Shown piece by piece: positions 25,376-33,346 of a DNA stretch of 41,828 bases; positions within the stretch are counted from its first letter, which is position 1, and every line of letters begins with the position of its first letter. The position numbers and the translations under genes are program-made. This DNA comes from an uncultured Propionibacteriaceae bacterium (lineage in GTDB: Bacteria; Actinomycetota; Actinomycetes; Propionibacteriales; Propionibacteriaceae): assembly GCA_938012815.1 (NCBI GenBank), contig CALLVV010000011.1:1-41828 (forward strand). The letters are read 5' to 3'. The notes under the pieces were generated by a model. The model worked only from the letters and a program-made list of their open reading frames with translations. It made no database searches and was not told the origin of the DNA.

Positions 25376-25783
25376 GTGAGCCCCATGACCACCTTCAGCA
25401 TCCGGGAAGCCGCCCAGCTGATCGGCGTCAGCGACGACACCCTCAGGAGAAACATCGACCGGGGTGTGTTGCGTGCGTCCCGTGCCGGCGGGCATCTCAG
25501 CGTCGACGGACGCGACCTGGTGGCCTTCCAGCAGGCCCGGCAGGCCGCGGCCGGGACGGAGGGCACCCCCACCTCGGCGCGCAACCGCCTCACCGGGTTG
25601 GTGATGTCCGTCACGAAGGACAAGGTGATGGCGGAGGTGCAGTTGCGGTGCGGACCCTTCGTCGTCACATCCCTGATGAGCACGGAGTCCGCGGATCGGC
25701 TCGGGCTGGCACCGGGAACGCTCGCCACGGCCGTGGTGAAGGCCACCACAGTGATCATTGAAACCCCGGGAGGACTCTCGTGA
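25376..25783 (+). CDS. HTH-TOBE (Mop) molybdate-responsive regulator
   Basis: A 135-residue protein. Residues 4-55 are an excisionase/MerR-like helix-turn-helix (SIREAAQLIGVSDDTLRRNI), and residues 67-130 are a TOBE/Mop domain (SARNRLTGLVMSV... through ATAVVKATTVII) that binds molybdate in related proteins. GTG 25376 is preferred; TTG 25370 and ATG 25385 are alternatives. It overlaps modA (GTGA), so it is the first gene of the transporter operon and a probable molybdate sensor for it. ModE proper has a different winged-helix domain. Confidence 0.85.
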   Translation: MSPMTTFSIREAAQLIGVSDDTLRRNIDRGVLRASRAGGHLSVDGRDLVAFQQARQAAAGTEGTPTSARNRLTGLVMSVTKDKVMAEVQLRCGPFVVTSLMSTESADRLGLAPGTLATAVVKATTVIIETPGGLS

Positions 25784-26589
25784 AGAAATTCGCCCTGGCC
25801 TTCGCGGGCCTGTTGGCCCTGACCGCCTGCGGTTCCCAGGCCACGTCCAACAGCGACCAGAGCGCAACACAACCGGCGGCGTCCTCTGCCGCTGCGGGCG
25901 GCACCGACCAGACCAGCGCGACCCTGACGATCTTCGCCGCGGCCTCCCTGAAGAACGTCTTTCCGAAGATCTACGAGGAGTTCAAGAAAACTCACCCGAA
26001 CTACACCATCGAGTTCTCCTTCGGCGGTTCCTCGGAGCTGGCCACCCAGATCAACAACGGCGCCGAGGCCGACGTCTTCGCCTCCGCCAACGAGAAGCAG
26101 ATGACGGTGGCCTCCGACGCCGGGAACGTCGATGCCGCCGGCACGAAGATCTTCGCCACCAACACCCTGACGCTGGTCACCCCTCCCAGCAACCCGGCGG
26201 GAATCACAAAACTGGAGGACGTCACCGAGGAGGGTGTGAAGCTTGTCGTGTGCGCTGAACAGGTTCCCTGCGGCGCGGCCACCAAGCAGCTCGCGGAGGC
26301 CACCGGTTTCACCTTCATCCCGGTCTCGGAGGAGCAGAAGGTCACCGACGTGCTGGCCAAGGTCACCTCGGGTGAGGCCGACGCGGGCCTGGTCTACGTC
26401 ACCGACGCCGCGGGTGCGGGGGACAAGGTCAAGGTCGTCGACACCCCCGAGGCGAACAAGATCGTCAACAAGTACCCGATCGCGGTGACGAAGTCCGCGC
26501 GCCAGGGAGCCCAGGCCTTCGTCGACTTCGTGCTCGGCGAACAGGGCCAGTCCATGCTGCAGGACGCCGGTTTCGGCGCGCCCAGGTGA
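25780..26589 (+). CDS. modA: Molybdate ABC transporter substrate-binding lipoprotein ModA
   Basis: A 269-residue extracytoplasmic binding protein. The lipobox LTAC puts the lipid anchor on Cys17, followed by a Ser/Ala/Gln linker to about residue 47. The ModA core begins LTIFAAASLKNVFPKI, with the oxyanion-binding Ser, and continues with FSFGGSSELATQI and GAEADVFASAN. The GTG start overlaps the regulator stop and follows GGGAGG. It binds molybdate (possibly tungstate) for ModBC. Confidence 0.93.
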   Translation: MKKFALAFAGLLALTACGSQATSNSDQSATQPAASSAAAGGTDQTSATLTIFAAASLKNVFPKIYEEFKKTHPNYTIEFSFGGSSELATQINNGAEADVFASANEKQMTVASDAGNVDAAGTKIFATNTLTLVTPPSNPAGITKLEDVTEEGVKLVVCAEQVPCGAATKQLAEATGFTFIPVSEEQKVTDVLAKVTSGEADAGLVYVTDAAGAGDKVKVVDTPEANKIVNKYPIAVTKSARQGAQAFVDFVLGEQGQSMLQDAGFGAPR

Positions 26590-27350
26590 CGACCCCCCGA
26601 TGGGTGGTGCTGCCGGCGGCACTCGGCATGCTGCTGGTGGCGCTGCCCCTGGCGGGGCTGCTCAGCAGGGTGCCGTGGCCCGGCCTGTGGGAGCTGCTGA
26701 CGTCGCAGTCGTCGCTGGCGGCGTTGCAGCTCAGCATCCTCACCGCGAGCGTCAGCACCGTCTTCTGCATCGTGCTCGGCACGCCGATGGCGCTGATCCT
26801 GGCGCGCCACGGGCTGCGCTGGCTGCGTCCCCTGGTGCTGTTGCCGTTGGTGCTGCCCCCGGTGGTCGGGGGTCTGGCGCTGCTGTTCACGTTCGGGCGG
26901 ATGGGCCTGATCGGGCAGCATCTGGAGGCCGCGGGCATCAGGATCGCCTTCAGCACCATCGCGGTCGTCCTGGCGCAGACCTTCGTGTCGCTGCCTTTCC
27001 TGGTGATGGGTCTCGAGGGGACGCTGCGCACCGCCGGGGACCGCTACGAGAGGGTGGCCGCCACCCTCGGCGCCTCCCCCACCCGGACCCTGTTCACGGT
27101 GACCCTGCCGCTGGTGTTCCCGGGGCTGCTGTCGGGGGCCGTGCTCAGTTTCGCCCGGGCGCTGGGAGAGTTCGGCGCCACCCTGACCTTCGCGGGCTCC
27201 CTGCAGGGCAGGACCCGGACCCTGCCGTTGGAGATCTACCTCCAGCGGGAGGCCGACCCGGATGCCGCCATCGCCCTGTCGCTGCTGCTGGTGATCTTCG
27301 CGGGGATCGTCATGGTGATCGCATACGGAAAGGGAAGGATCAGGTCGTGA
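26586..27350 (+). CDS. modB: Molybdate ABC transporter permease ModB
   Basis: A 254-residue permease with about six membrane segments. The coupling EAA loop is visible as YERVAATLGASPTRTLFTVTLP, and the segment ALGEFGATLTFAGSL is typical of ModB. The GTG start at 26586 and the stop both overlap neighbours by 4 bases, giving a coupled modABC set. Confidence 0.92.
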   Translation: MTTPRWVVLPAALGMLLVALPLAGLLSRVPWPGLWELLTSQSSLAALQLSILTASVSTVFCIVLGTPMALILARHGLRWLRPLVLLPLVLPPVVGGLALLFTFGRMGLIGQHLEAAGIRIAFSTIAVVLAQTFVSLPFLVMGLEGTLRTAGDRYERVAATLGASPTRTLFTVTLPLVFPGLLSGAVLSFARALGEFGATLTFAGSLQGRTRTLPLEIYLQREADPDAAIALSLLLVIFAGIVMVIAYGKGRIRS

Positions 27351-28057
27351 AGGGACTGCACTGGGAAGGAACCCTCAATTCCCGCAACCACGAAACCGGC
27401 CTGGATGTGCCACCGGGGCGGGTGCTCGCCGTGGTCGGCCCGAACGGGGCCGGGAAGTCGACGCTGCTGGACCTGCTGTGCGGGCTGCTGAAACCCGACC
27501 GCGGCCGCCTCGACATCGACGGCCAGGTCCTGGTCGACTCCCGCCGTTTCGTTCCCGCCCACCGGCGGCGCATCGGCCTGCTCGGGCAGCAGCCGCTGCT
27601 GTTCCCGCACCTCGACGTGCTGGGCAACGTCGCCTACGGACCCCGCGCCCAGAAACTCCGGCGCGACGAGGCCAGGACGTTGGCGCTGGAGATGCTGGAG
27701 CGCCTGGATGCCGCCGCTCTGGCCTCCTGCAGACCCGGAGAACTCTCCGGCGGCCAGGCGGCGCGGGTCGCGCTGGCCCGGGCACTCGCGACCAGGCCCC
27801 GCGCGATGCTGATCGACGAACCCTTCGCCGCCGTGGACGTCGAGTACACGCCCCGGTTGCGGACGGCGGTCAAGGCGGCCCTCGCCGAGGTTGGCTGCCC
27901 CTGCATCATCGTCACCCACGACCCGGCCGACGTCGCGGCGCTGGCCGACGACGTCGCGGTGCTGGAAAGCGGCCGGATCGTGGAACACGGCCCGGCCACC
28001 GGGGTCATGGCCTGCCCGGAAAGCTCTTTCGGAAAGCTACTGTTCACCCAGAAATGA
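27347..28057 (+). CDS. modC: Molybdate ABC transporter ATPase ModC, TOBE-less short form
   Basis: A 236-residue ATPase with Walker A GPNGAGKST, signature LSGGQAARVALARAL, Walker B AMLIDEPFAAVD and switch His in IVTHD. It stops after the ATPase core, so it lacks the C-terminal TOBE/Mop domain of classic ModC (about 350 residues). A TOBE domain is instead encoded upstream in the HTH-TOBE regulator. The GTG start overlaps modB. The following DNA becomes AT-richer at once. Confidence 0.9.
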   Translation: MKGLHWEGTLNSRNHETGLDVPPGRVLAVVGPNGAGKSTLLDLLCGLLKPDRGRLDIDGQVLVDSRRFVPAHRRRIGLLGQQPLLFPHLDVLGNVAYGPRAQKLRRDEARTLALEMLERLDAAALASCRPGELSGGQAARVALARALATRPRAMLIDEPFAAVDVEYTPRLRTAVKAALAEVGCPCIIVTHDPADVAALADDVAVLESGRIVEHGPATGVMACPESSFGKLLFTQK

Positions 28058-28448
28058 ACAACCAAAAATGGTAATGGTCACCTCATCATACTCAAGTCCA
28101 GGCCGCCATCCCAAGCAATGTTGCAGAGCACTGCCTGCAATACTGAAACAACATTTCCCTACGCCACAGCACTCCATTGGCCACCCCTTGGAGCCTTTGG
28201 GTTCTTTCAGGCTTGGATTCAGTTCGTTCAGGAATCGCTGCTGTAGTCCTTGAGACTCATTCACGCGACCCACGTCAACCATTACCCCCTCACCGGAGCG
28301 CCTTTGAGGATGGCTGTGAAATAAGCCTCACTGCTTCACCCAGAGTAAGGGTGAGGTCATCGACCTGGGCCACGAGTTTGCGCCTCACGGGTCGAGTTTG
28401 ACGCAGGACACCCTGTGCTGTTGCTTGCTTGGCCGGTAGTGTGTGGTC
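28058..28448. other. 391-base AT-richer spacer at the left edge of the toxin island
   Basis: No supportable gene is seen. Short frames on either strand have no family resemblance or ribosome site. Base composition is visibly lower in GC than the modABC genes next to it, so it may be the boundary of acquired DNA or decayed sequence. The last 18 bases belong to the repeat starting at 28431. Confidence 0.5.
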
Positions 28449-29215
28449 ATGGATGAGGTACTACGGTGTGACCCGGGCTGGGTTGAGGAGCAGATGGGGG
28501 CGTATTTCAGGCATCAGGGTGGCCCGTTGGGGGTGGGTGAGGCGGCTTCCCGGGAGGTGTTGGAACGTTTCGAGACTGTGTTTCCGGCCTCGATCCTACA
28601 GATCTGGCGGACCGTTGGTTTCGACGGTATGGCTGATGGCAGGCATTGGATCACAAACCCGTTGGAGTGGGCGCCGGCAGTGGAGTCGTGGTTGGAGGGT
28701 TTGGAGTTGCCGTTCCCAGATCAGCGGTGGTGGTGTATCGCCCGCACCCCCATGGGAAGCATGCAACTGTGGGGAGAGATCTCCGGACCCGCACTGAACA
28801 TCGTCTCAGTGTTCGGGTTTTTGTATCCGGATTCCGCTTCTCATCGGAGCATGTTGGATCCGGTGATGCGGGAACGCTCTGGCTGCGTGAGCTTGTTGAC
28901 CGTGCTGAAGGATGTTGCTCGGGATGATGTTTCGAGACGACGACTAGCCGATGAGGGTTTCAAGAAGTTTGGGTCTCTTGGTCCGGATGAGGTATTTGCC
29001 CTGGTGCCGGCTTACTGCCTGGCGGGCCGCCTGGACGCGTCACTTCTTGCCAAGGAACCGGCGGTAGCGCATGTGGCGTTTCTGGGACAAAACACCGAAC
29101 CGGAGATGCGACCCGATTTGATGGCTTCCTTTGGTGATGCGATCGTTGAACAAATCGTCACCCAGGACAACCAGCCTCCGAGTGGTTCTGGGTAGTGACA
29201 AGAAACTGTCACGCC
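28431..29215. repeat. Large inverted repeat, copy A (immunity gene unit)
   Basis: This roughly 785-base unit is the inverted counterpart of 30526-31307. Similarity starts in GGCCGGTAGTGTGTGGT before the gene, covers the whole immunity gene, and runs past its stop into TGACAAGAAAC(T/C)GTCA, which at copy B contains the toxin start. The encoded proteins are about 80% identical by eye. Confidence 0.85.
28449..29195 (+). CDS. GAD-like/DUF1851 (Tdi1-type) immunity protein, copy A
   Basis: A 248-residue protein with an N-terminal GAD-like domain (GGPLGVGEAA... EVLERFETVFPASILQIWRTVGF, about 22-58) and a C-terminal DUF1851-type domain around GPDEVFALVPAYCLAGRLD. This architecture is that of Tdi1, the immunity protein for Ntox15 DNase effectors. 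The ATG at 28449 has no ribosome site; TAGTGT six bases upstream could be the -10 of a leaderless message. It differs from copy B mainly in residues 2-35 and 115-155, so it may recognise another toxin variant. No toxin gene follows it, only a relic of a toxin start. Confidence 0.8.
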   Translation: MDEVLRCDPGWVEEQMGAYFRHQGGPLGVGEAASREVLERFETVFPASILQIWRTVGFDGMADGRHWITNPLEWAPAVESWLEGLELPFPDQRWWCIARTPMGSMQLWGEISGPALNIVSVFGFLYPDSASHRSMLDPVMRERSGCVSLLTVLKDVARDDVSRRRLADEGFKKFGSLGPDEVFALVPAYCLAGRLDASLLAKEPAVAHVAFLGQNTEPEMRPDLMASFGDAIVEQIVTQDNQPPSGSG

Positions 29216-29239
29216 CACCTCGCAAACACATCGGGATTG

Positions 29240-29257
29240 CCCACCCCAAGGTGTGGG
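29240..29257. terminator. Possible hairpin behind immunity copy A
   Basis: CCCAC (29240-29244) can pair with GTGGG (29253-29257), followed by ACGTTTTG. It is about 45 bases after the immunity stop. The stem is short, so only weak support. Confidence 0.3.
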
Positions 29258-29399
29258 TGACGTTTTGATTGTCAGCGTTCCTTGACCACTGACACATGGT
29301 CGGTGAAGGTGGATTCACATTCACCAGCACCTCAATCACGAGAATCCCCCACCCCACCCAAGGAGGCCAATGCCCCTTACGCCATTAGCACGGCAAGCC

Positions 29400-30530
29400 T
29401 TATAGTTCTATTTGGTCTTGCGAGCGGCCTCTGTTGTGACCTCTGACTGGTGGATTGTGGGGCTTGGCTGGTTGTTTTGCTCTGGCTGGTGCGGCTGGTT
29501 TGGGGAATGCTGCTGCCAAGATGTTTTTGACCTGGTCGATTTTGTTTGTGGCAGCTGGTTGTGTTGGTGTGGTGGTGGGTTGTGGGGGACTGTGTGAGAG
29601 TTCGGGGTATTTGGAGTTAAGTTCCCACGCAAGGATCTTCGCGTCCACTGCAGGGGACCGGGGAACATGTTTCTCGTGTCCTATCGCATCGACGACGATA
29701 TGTGTTTTCTCGTTTCTGATACGGGAAGCGAGCCGAGAATTGCCACAGAGAACCACTCGCACATTCAGGTAATGCTGTCCTTTCCCGGCCTGCTGAGCGG
29801 CGCGGGCTTTGTCGTCGAGGAAAGCAACTCCTGGTTTGTGTTGACCACCGATAGAAGAATTGACCGACGCGTTACCCCACACGATCTCCCCGGAAGCGAG
29901 TTGGTGGGTGCCCTGGAGAGATTGATCGGGTTCATGCAACGCCGCCAAGGCCTGCACCGCCTCAGCAGCCTTGTCCTTCGCATCGGGTCTATCAAACTTG
30001 TAGTCATCCACAAGCCTGTCAGCGATTGCATCTTGAAGGTCGTCGCGTTTTGTTTCGATTGCTAGTGAGTTTGGTGCGCGTTTGTTGGTTTTGTAGAGGT
30101 CGCGTCCTTTGAGGTACTCGTCCACTGTGAGGTAGGACAGGGCTTCGTATTGGCGGCTGAGTTGACGGGCGAATTCCGCGGGGTGTTGCGAGGCTTCAGT
30201 GCCGGAACGACCGGCGTGATACACCACCTGCACCGGTTCCGTTGCGTCATGCAGCAGTATGGGCAGCGGGATGGTGTGGTTGGTTTGTACACCGGGAAGA
30301 GGTTCACCCCGGCGGGTCGCTGCGATCACCTGGCGTTCCTGTGGGGTGGGGGTGTCCCACACCAGAACCTGGTGCCCATCACCGGTGAGAGCGGGATGGA
30401 AACCATCAGTGGCCACCAAACCCGGACCGGTTCCGTGTATCACGGAAGTTGTGGCCGTACCGGGAGCCGCGACAGCACACTGTGTTGACTCCCGTCCCTG
30501 TACCTGTTCGTGTGTGTGTGGGTCAGGCAT
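29400..30530 (-). CDS. Ntox15-type polymorphic nuclease toxin
   Basis: A 376-residue protein. Residues about 133-262 match the Ntox15 toxin domain: VDEYLKGRDLY, then ALHEPD (197-202) giving the catalytic HxxD (His199, Asp202), and VNSSIGGQ (223-230). Ntox15 proteins such as Tde1 are DNases. No secretion domain (PAAR, LXG, WXG, RHS) or signal peptide is seen in the 130-residue N-terminus, and a Pro/Lys-rich tail (about 313-376) follows the domain, so export is unexplained. ATG 30530 lies 12 bases after the immunity stop on the same strand, so immunity is made first. Family call from motifs and the Tdi1-like neighbour. Confidence 0.75.
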   Translation of the reverse strand: MPDPHTHEQVQGRESTQCAVAAPGTATTSVIHGTGPGLVATDGFHPALTGDGHQVLVWDTPTPQERQVIAATRRGEPLPGVQTNHTIPLPILLHDATEPVQVVYHAGRSGTEASQHPAEFARQLSRQYEALSYLTVDEYLKGRDLYKTNKRAPNSLAIETKRDDLQDAIADRLVDDYKFDRPDAKDKAAEAVQALAALHEPDQSLQGTHQLASGEIVWGNASVNSSIGGQHKPGVAFLDDKARAAQQAGKGQHYLNVRVVLCGNSRLASRIRNEKTHIVVDAIGHEKHVPRSPAVDAKILAWELNSKYPELSHSPPQPTTTPTQPAATNKIDQVKNILAAAFPKPAAPARAKQPAKPHNPPVRGHNRGRSQDQIEL

Positions 30531-31307
30531 GACGGTTTCTTGTCACTGCCCAGAACCGCTCGGGGGCTGGGTGTCCTGGGTGACGATGTGTTCGACGAGC
30601 GCATCACCAAAGGAAGCCATCATATCGGGCATCATTTCTGGTTCGGTGTTTTGTCCTAGGAACGCCACGTGTGCTACTGCGGGTTCCTTGGTAAGAAGTG
30701 AGGCGTCGAGGCGGCCTGTCAGGCAGTAGGCCGGCACTAGGGCGAATACCTCATCGGGGCCGAGAGACCCGAACTTCTTGAAACCCTCATCAACCAGCCG
30801 TCGCCTCGAAACATCATCCCGAGCGCTGTCTTTCATCGTGGACAACAATCTCACGCAGCTAGACCGTTCCCGCTTCACCGGATCCAACATTCTCTGATGA
30901 GAAGCAAAATCCGGTGCGATGAGACCAGCTAATGAATAGATCTTCAGTGCGGGTCCGGAGACCTCTCCCCACAGTTGCATGCTGCCCAAGGGGGTGCGGG
31001 CGATGCACCACCACTGCTGTTCTGGGAACGGCAACTCCAGACCCTCCAGCCATGACTCCACCGCCGGTGCCCACTCCAACGGGTTCGTGATCCAATGCCT
31101 ACCATTGGCGAAACCATCGAAACCCACGGTTCGCCAGATCTGCAGAATCGAAGCCGGAAACACTCCCTCGAAACGTTCCAACACCTCCGGGGAAGCCGCC
31201 TTACCCACCCCCAACGGGCCACCCTCAGCCCTGAAGAAGTCCTCAAGCTGTTCCTCAACCCAGCCCGGATCACTGCGTAGCTCATCCATAACCACACACT
31301 ACCGGCC
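30526..31307. repeat. Large inverted repeat, copy B (immunity gene unit)
   Basis: The minus-strand counterpart of 28431-29215. The two copies face inward and bracket the toxin gene. Similarity runs from the promoter-proximal GGCCGGTAGTGTGTGGT to the toxin initiation codon. Confidence 0.85.
30543..31289 (-). CDS. GAD-like/DUF1851 (Tdi1-type) immunity protein, copy B
   Basis: A 248-residue GAD-like plus DUF1851 protein directly upstream of the Ntox15 toxin and so the cognate immunity candidate. The domain order is the same as copy A: GGPLGVGKAA with EVLERFEGVFPASILQIWRTVGF, then NPLEWAPAVESWL, then the C-terminal GPDEVFALVPAYCLTGRLD. Start ATG 31289 fits both copies; the same TAGTGT lies six bases upstream, suggesting leaderless translation. 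The C-terminal half is nearly identical to copy A while residues 2-35 and 115-155 diverge, a pattern expected where the immunity protein touches the toxin. Confidence 0.82.
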   Translation of the reverse strand: MDELRSDPGWVEEQLEDFFRAEGGPLGVGKAASPEVLERFEGVFPASILQIWRTVGFDGFANGRHWITNPLEWAPAVESWLEGLELPFPEQQWWCIARTPLGSMQLWGEVSGPALKIYSLAGLIAPDFASHQRMLDPVKRERSSCVRLLSTMKDSARDDVSRRRLVDEGFKKFGSLGPDEVFALVPAYCLTGRLDASLLTKEPAVAHVAFLGQNTEPEMMPDMMASFGDALVEHIVTQDTQPPSGSGQ

Positions 31308-31339
31308 ACGAGCAACGATGCAGGAAAGATTATGGTTCT

Positions 31340-32140
31340 TCATCGGGCCACGACCGTGAGCACCCCCTCCTCGTCCGTGTTCACCGCCACCTCCGTGTCG
31401 TAGACCCGGCTCAGGTTCTCCGAGGTGCAGACCTCGTGCGGGGCGCCCTGGGCAACCACCTCACCGGCGGCCATCAGCATCACCTCGTCGCAGAACCGGG
31501 TGGCCAGGTTGATGTCGTGCAGGACCACCAGGGCCAGCCGGGAGGACGGCTCCCCCGCCTCCGTGTCCTTTCCGTTCCGTTTCTCGGCGACCGTGGCCTC
31601 GGAACCGTGGACGTGTTTGCGGACGCTGCGCAGCACCCGGACCTGGTGTTTCAGGTCCAGGGCGCTGGTCGGTTCGTCGAGCAGCACCAGTTCGGGTCCG
31701 TGAACGAGGGTCTGCGCCAGGGAGATGAGCTGCCGTTGACCTCCCGAGCACTCCCCCAGATAAGTGTTGGCGAGCCTGCCGATGCCCAGCGCACTGAGGG
31801 CCGCGTAGGCGCGTTCCACGTCCTTTTTCGGGACCCGCCACGCCGAGCCGCCGCGCTGGGCCGAGACCAGCACCGATTCCATGGCGGTCAGGGCGATGTG
31901 CCCCGGAATCTCCTGGGGCATGTACCCGGTGACGTCCTGCAGGGCACGACCGCTGCGTTTCCCGTAGCTGACCACCCCGTGGCAGTGCTGGGCGCCCGCG
32001 ATGGAACGGACCAGCGTCGACTTCCCGCAGCCGTTGGGACCGAGCAGCCCCGCGACGACACCCTCCCTGATGGTCAGGCTGAGACCGGAGAGCACCGCGT
32101 GTTTTCCATAGCTCACGCTGATGGATTCAAGGTTGAGCAT
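31340..32140 (-). CDS. FecE-like metal/siderophore ABC transporter ATPase
   Basis: A 266-residue ATPase of the iron-chelate importer family. Walker A GPNGCGKST, signature CSGGQRQ, Walker B LVLLDEPTSALD, and the H-loop His in VVLHDINLA, a family-typical sequence. An insert of about 25 charged residues (HGSEATVAEKRNGKDTEAGE) lies between Walker B and the H-loop. It ends a three-gene minus-strand operon, 30 bases after the permease. Confidence 0.9.
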   Translation of the reverse strand: MLNLESISVSYGKHAVLSGLSLTIREGVVAGLLGPNGCGKSTLVRSIAGAQHCHGVVSYGKRSGRALQDVTGYMPQEIPGHIALTAMESVLVSAQRGGSAWRVPKKDVERAYAALSALGIGRLANTYLGECSGGQRQLISLAQTLVHGPELVLLDEPTSALDLKHQVRVLRSVRKHVHGSEATVAEKRNGKDTEAGEPSSRLALVVLHDINLATRFCDEVMLMAAGEVVAQGAPHEVCTSENLSRVYDTEVAVNTDEEGVLTVVAR

Positions 32141-32170
32141 GAGTTCCGAACCTCTTCTCGTGAGCGTGGT

Positions 32171-33346
32171 CTAGTTCGAGATGGCGGAGGTGGTGCGCCG
32201 CCTGCCCAGGATGATCAGCACGAACACCGGGACACCGACGAGGGCCGTGAGGATGCCGACCGGGAGTACCACACCCGGCACCACGACCTGGGCCACCGCG
32301 TGGGCGCTGGTGAGCACCAGAGCGCCGCAGGCCATGGCCGTCGGCACGAAGAGCCGCTGGTCCTCCCCCACCAGGATGCGGGCCACGTGGGGTCCGACCA
32401 GACCCACGAAACCGATGATCCCGACGGAGCTGACGGTGAGCGCCGCGATCAGGGAGGCCCCCAGCAGGGTCCACATGCGGACGTTGTCGACCTTCACCCC
32501 CATCGCCCGGGCCCGGGCCTCACCGAGCGAGAGGGCGGTGAGTTTCCACTGGTTGATCGAGAACAGCGGGATGACGGCCACCAGGGTGATCAGCACCATG
32601 GTGATGGAGAACCAGGTGGCGCGCTCCAGCGACCCCATGGTCCAGAACACCATCCGCTGGAGGGATTCCTGAGAGGCCCGGTACTGGAGCAGCATCAACA
32701 GCGCCTGGAACCCGAAGACCAGGGCGATGCCCAGCAGGATGATGGTCTCGCGACCCGACCGCCGCAGCCGCGACACCAGTGCAATCACCCCGCTGGCGAC
32801 CAGGGCCAGGGCCGCGGCGCCGATCGGCACGGAGGCCTCGGAGAAAACCGGGATACTGATCCCGGTGGCGATCACGATGGCCGCGCCGCAGCCGGCTGCG
32901 GCGGAGACGCCGAGGGTGTAGGGCTCCGCCAGGGGGTTGTCGAGAATGGTCTGCATCTGCGCGCCGGCAAGGGCCAGTGCGGCACCGGCCACCACCGCCA
33001 TGAGAGCGGGCGGAGTACGCAGATCCATCACGACGGTTCGGGTCCGCCCGGACACCTCTGCCGCCCATCCGGCATCGAACCCCAGCTGCTGCAGCCCGTC
33101 CGCGATCCCCCCGAGATAGGTGCTGGCGATGTCCGCGGCACTGATGTTGAGCGGCCCCACCAGCATGGCGACCACGAACATGACCACCACTGCCGCGAGA
33201 ATGCCGACGAGGATCACCATGCGTTTGGTCTTGATCCGCCAGAACTCGGCGAGCGCTTCCTCCTGGGAACCGCCCTCCGGTACCGCAGCTTCCACTGATG
33301 CGGCGCTGTTCTCCGAGACGGTCCCGGTTGCCTCGGTGTCGGTCAC
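32171..33346 (-). CDS. FecCD-type ABC transporter permease
   Basis: A 391-residue permease with about nine to ten membrane segments after a 40-residue acidic cytoplasmic N-terminus. FecCD hallmarks are LRTPPALMAVVAGAALALAG, NPLAEPYTLGVSAAAG and GFVGLVGPHVARILVG. The GTG start at 33346 overlaps the binding-protein stop (GTGA). One permease gene is present, so the channel is likely a homodimer. BtuC- and MolB-type permeases share this fold, so substrate is not set by the permease. Confidence 0.9.
   Translation of the reverse strand: MTDTEATGTVSENSAASVEAAVPEGGSQEEALAEFWRIKTKRMVILVGILAAVVVMFVVAMLVGPLNISAADIASTYLGGIADGLQQLGFDAGWAAEVSGRTRTVVMDLRTPPALMAVVAGAALALAGAQMQTILDNPLAEPYTLGVSAAAGCGAAIVIATGISIPVFSEASVPIGAAALALVASGVIALVSRLRRSGRETIILLGIALVFGFQALLMLLQYRASQESLQRMVFWTMGSLERATWFSITMVLITLVAVIPLFSINQWKLTALSLGEARARAMGVKVDNVRMWTLLGASLIAALTVSSVGIIGFVGLVGPHVARILVGEDQRLFVPTAMACGALVLTSAHAVAQVVVPGVVLPVGILTALVGVPVFVLIILGRRRTTSAISN

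Noticed and set aside
28037..28282. Minus-strand frame of 81 codons next to modC
   Set aside because: No ribosome site or family resemblance, and it overlaps the modC end.
28058..31330. Insertion sequence or phage origin of the toxin island
   Set aside because: No transposase, integrase, tRNA or attachment repeat is visible; only base composition and the inverted gene copies hint at transfer.
31436..33298. Long plus-strand open frame opposite the FecCD permease and ATPase
   Set aside because: The same GC-bias shadow effect; the minus-strand genes have all family motifs.
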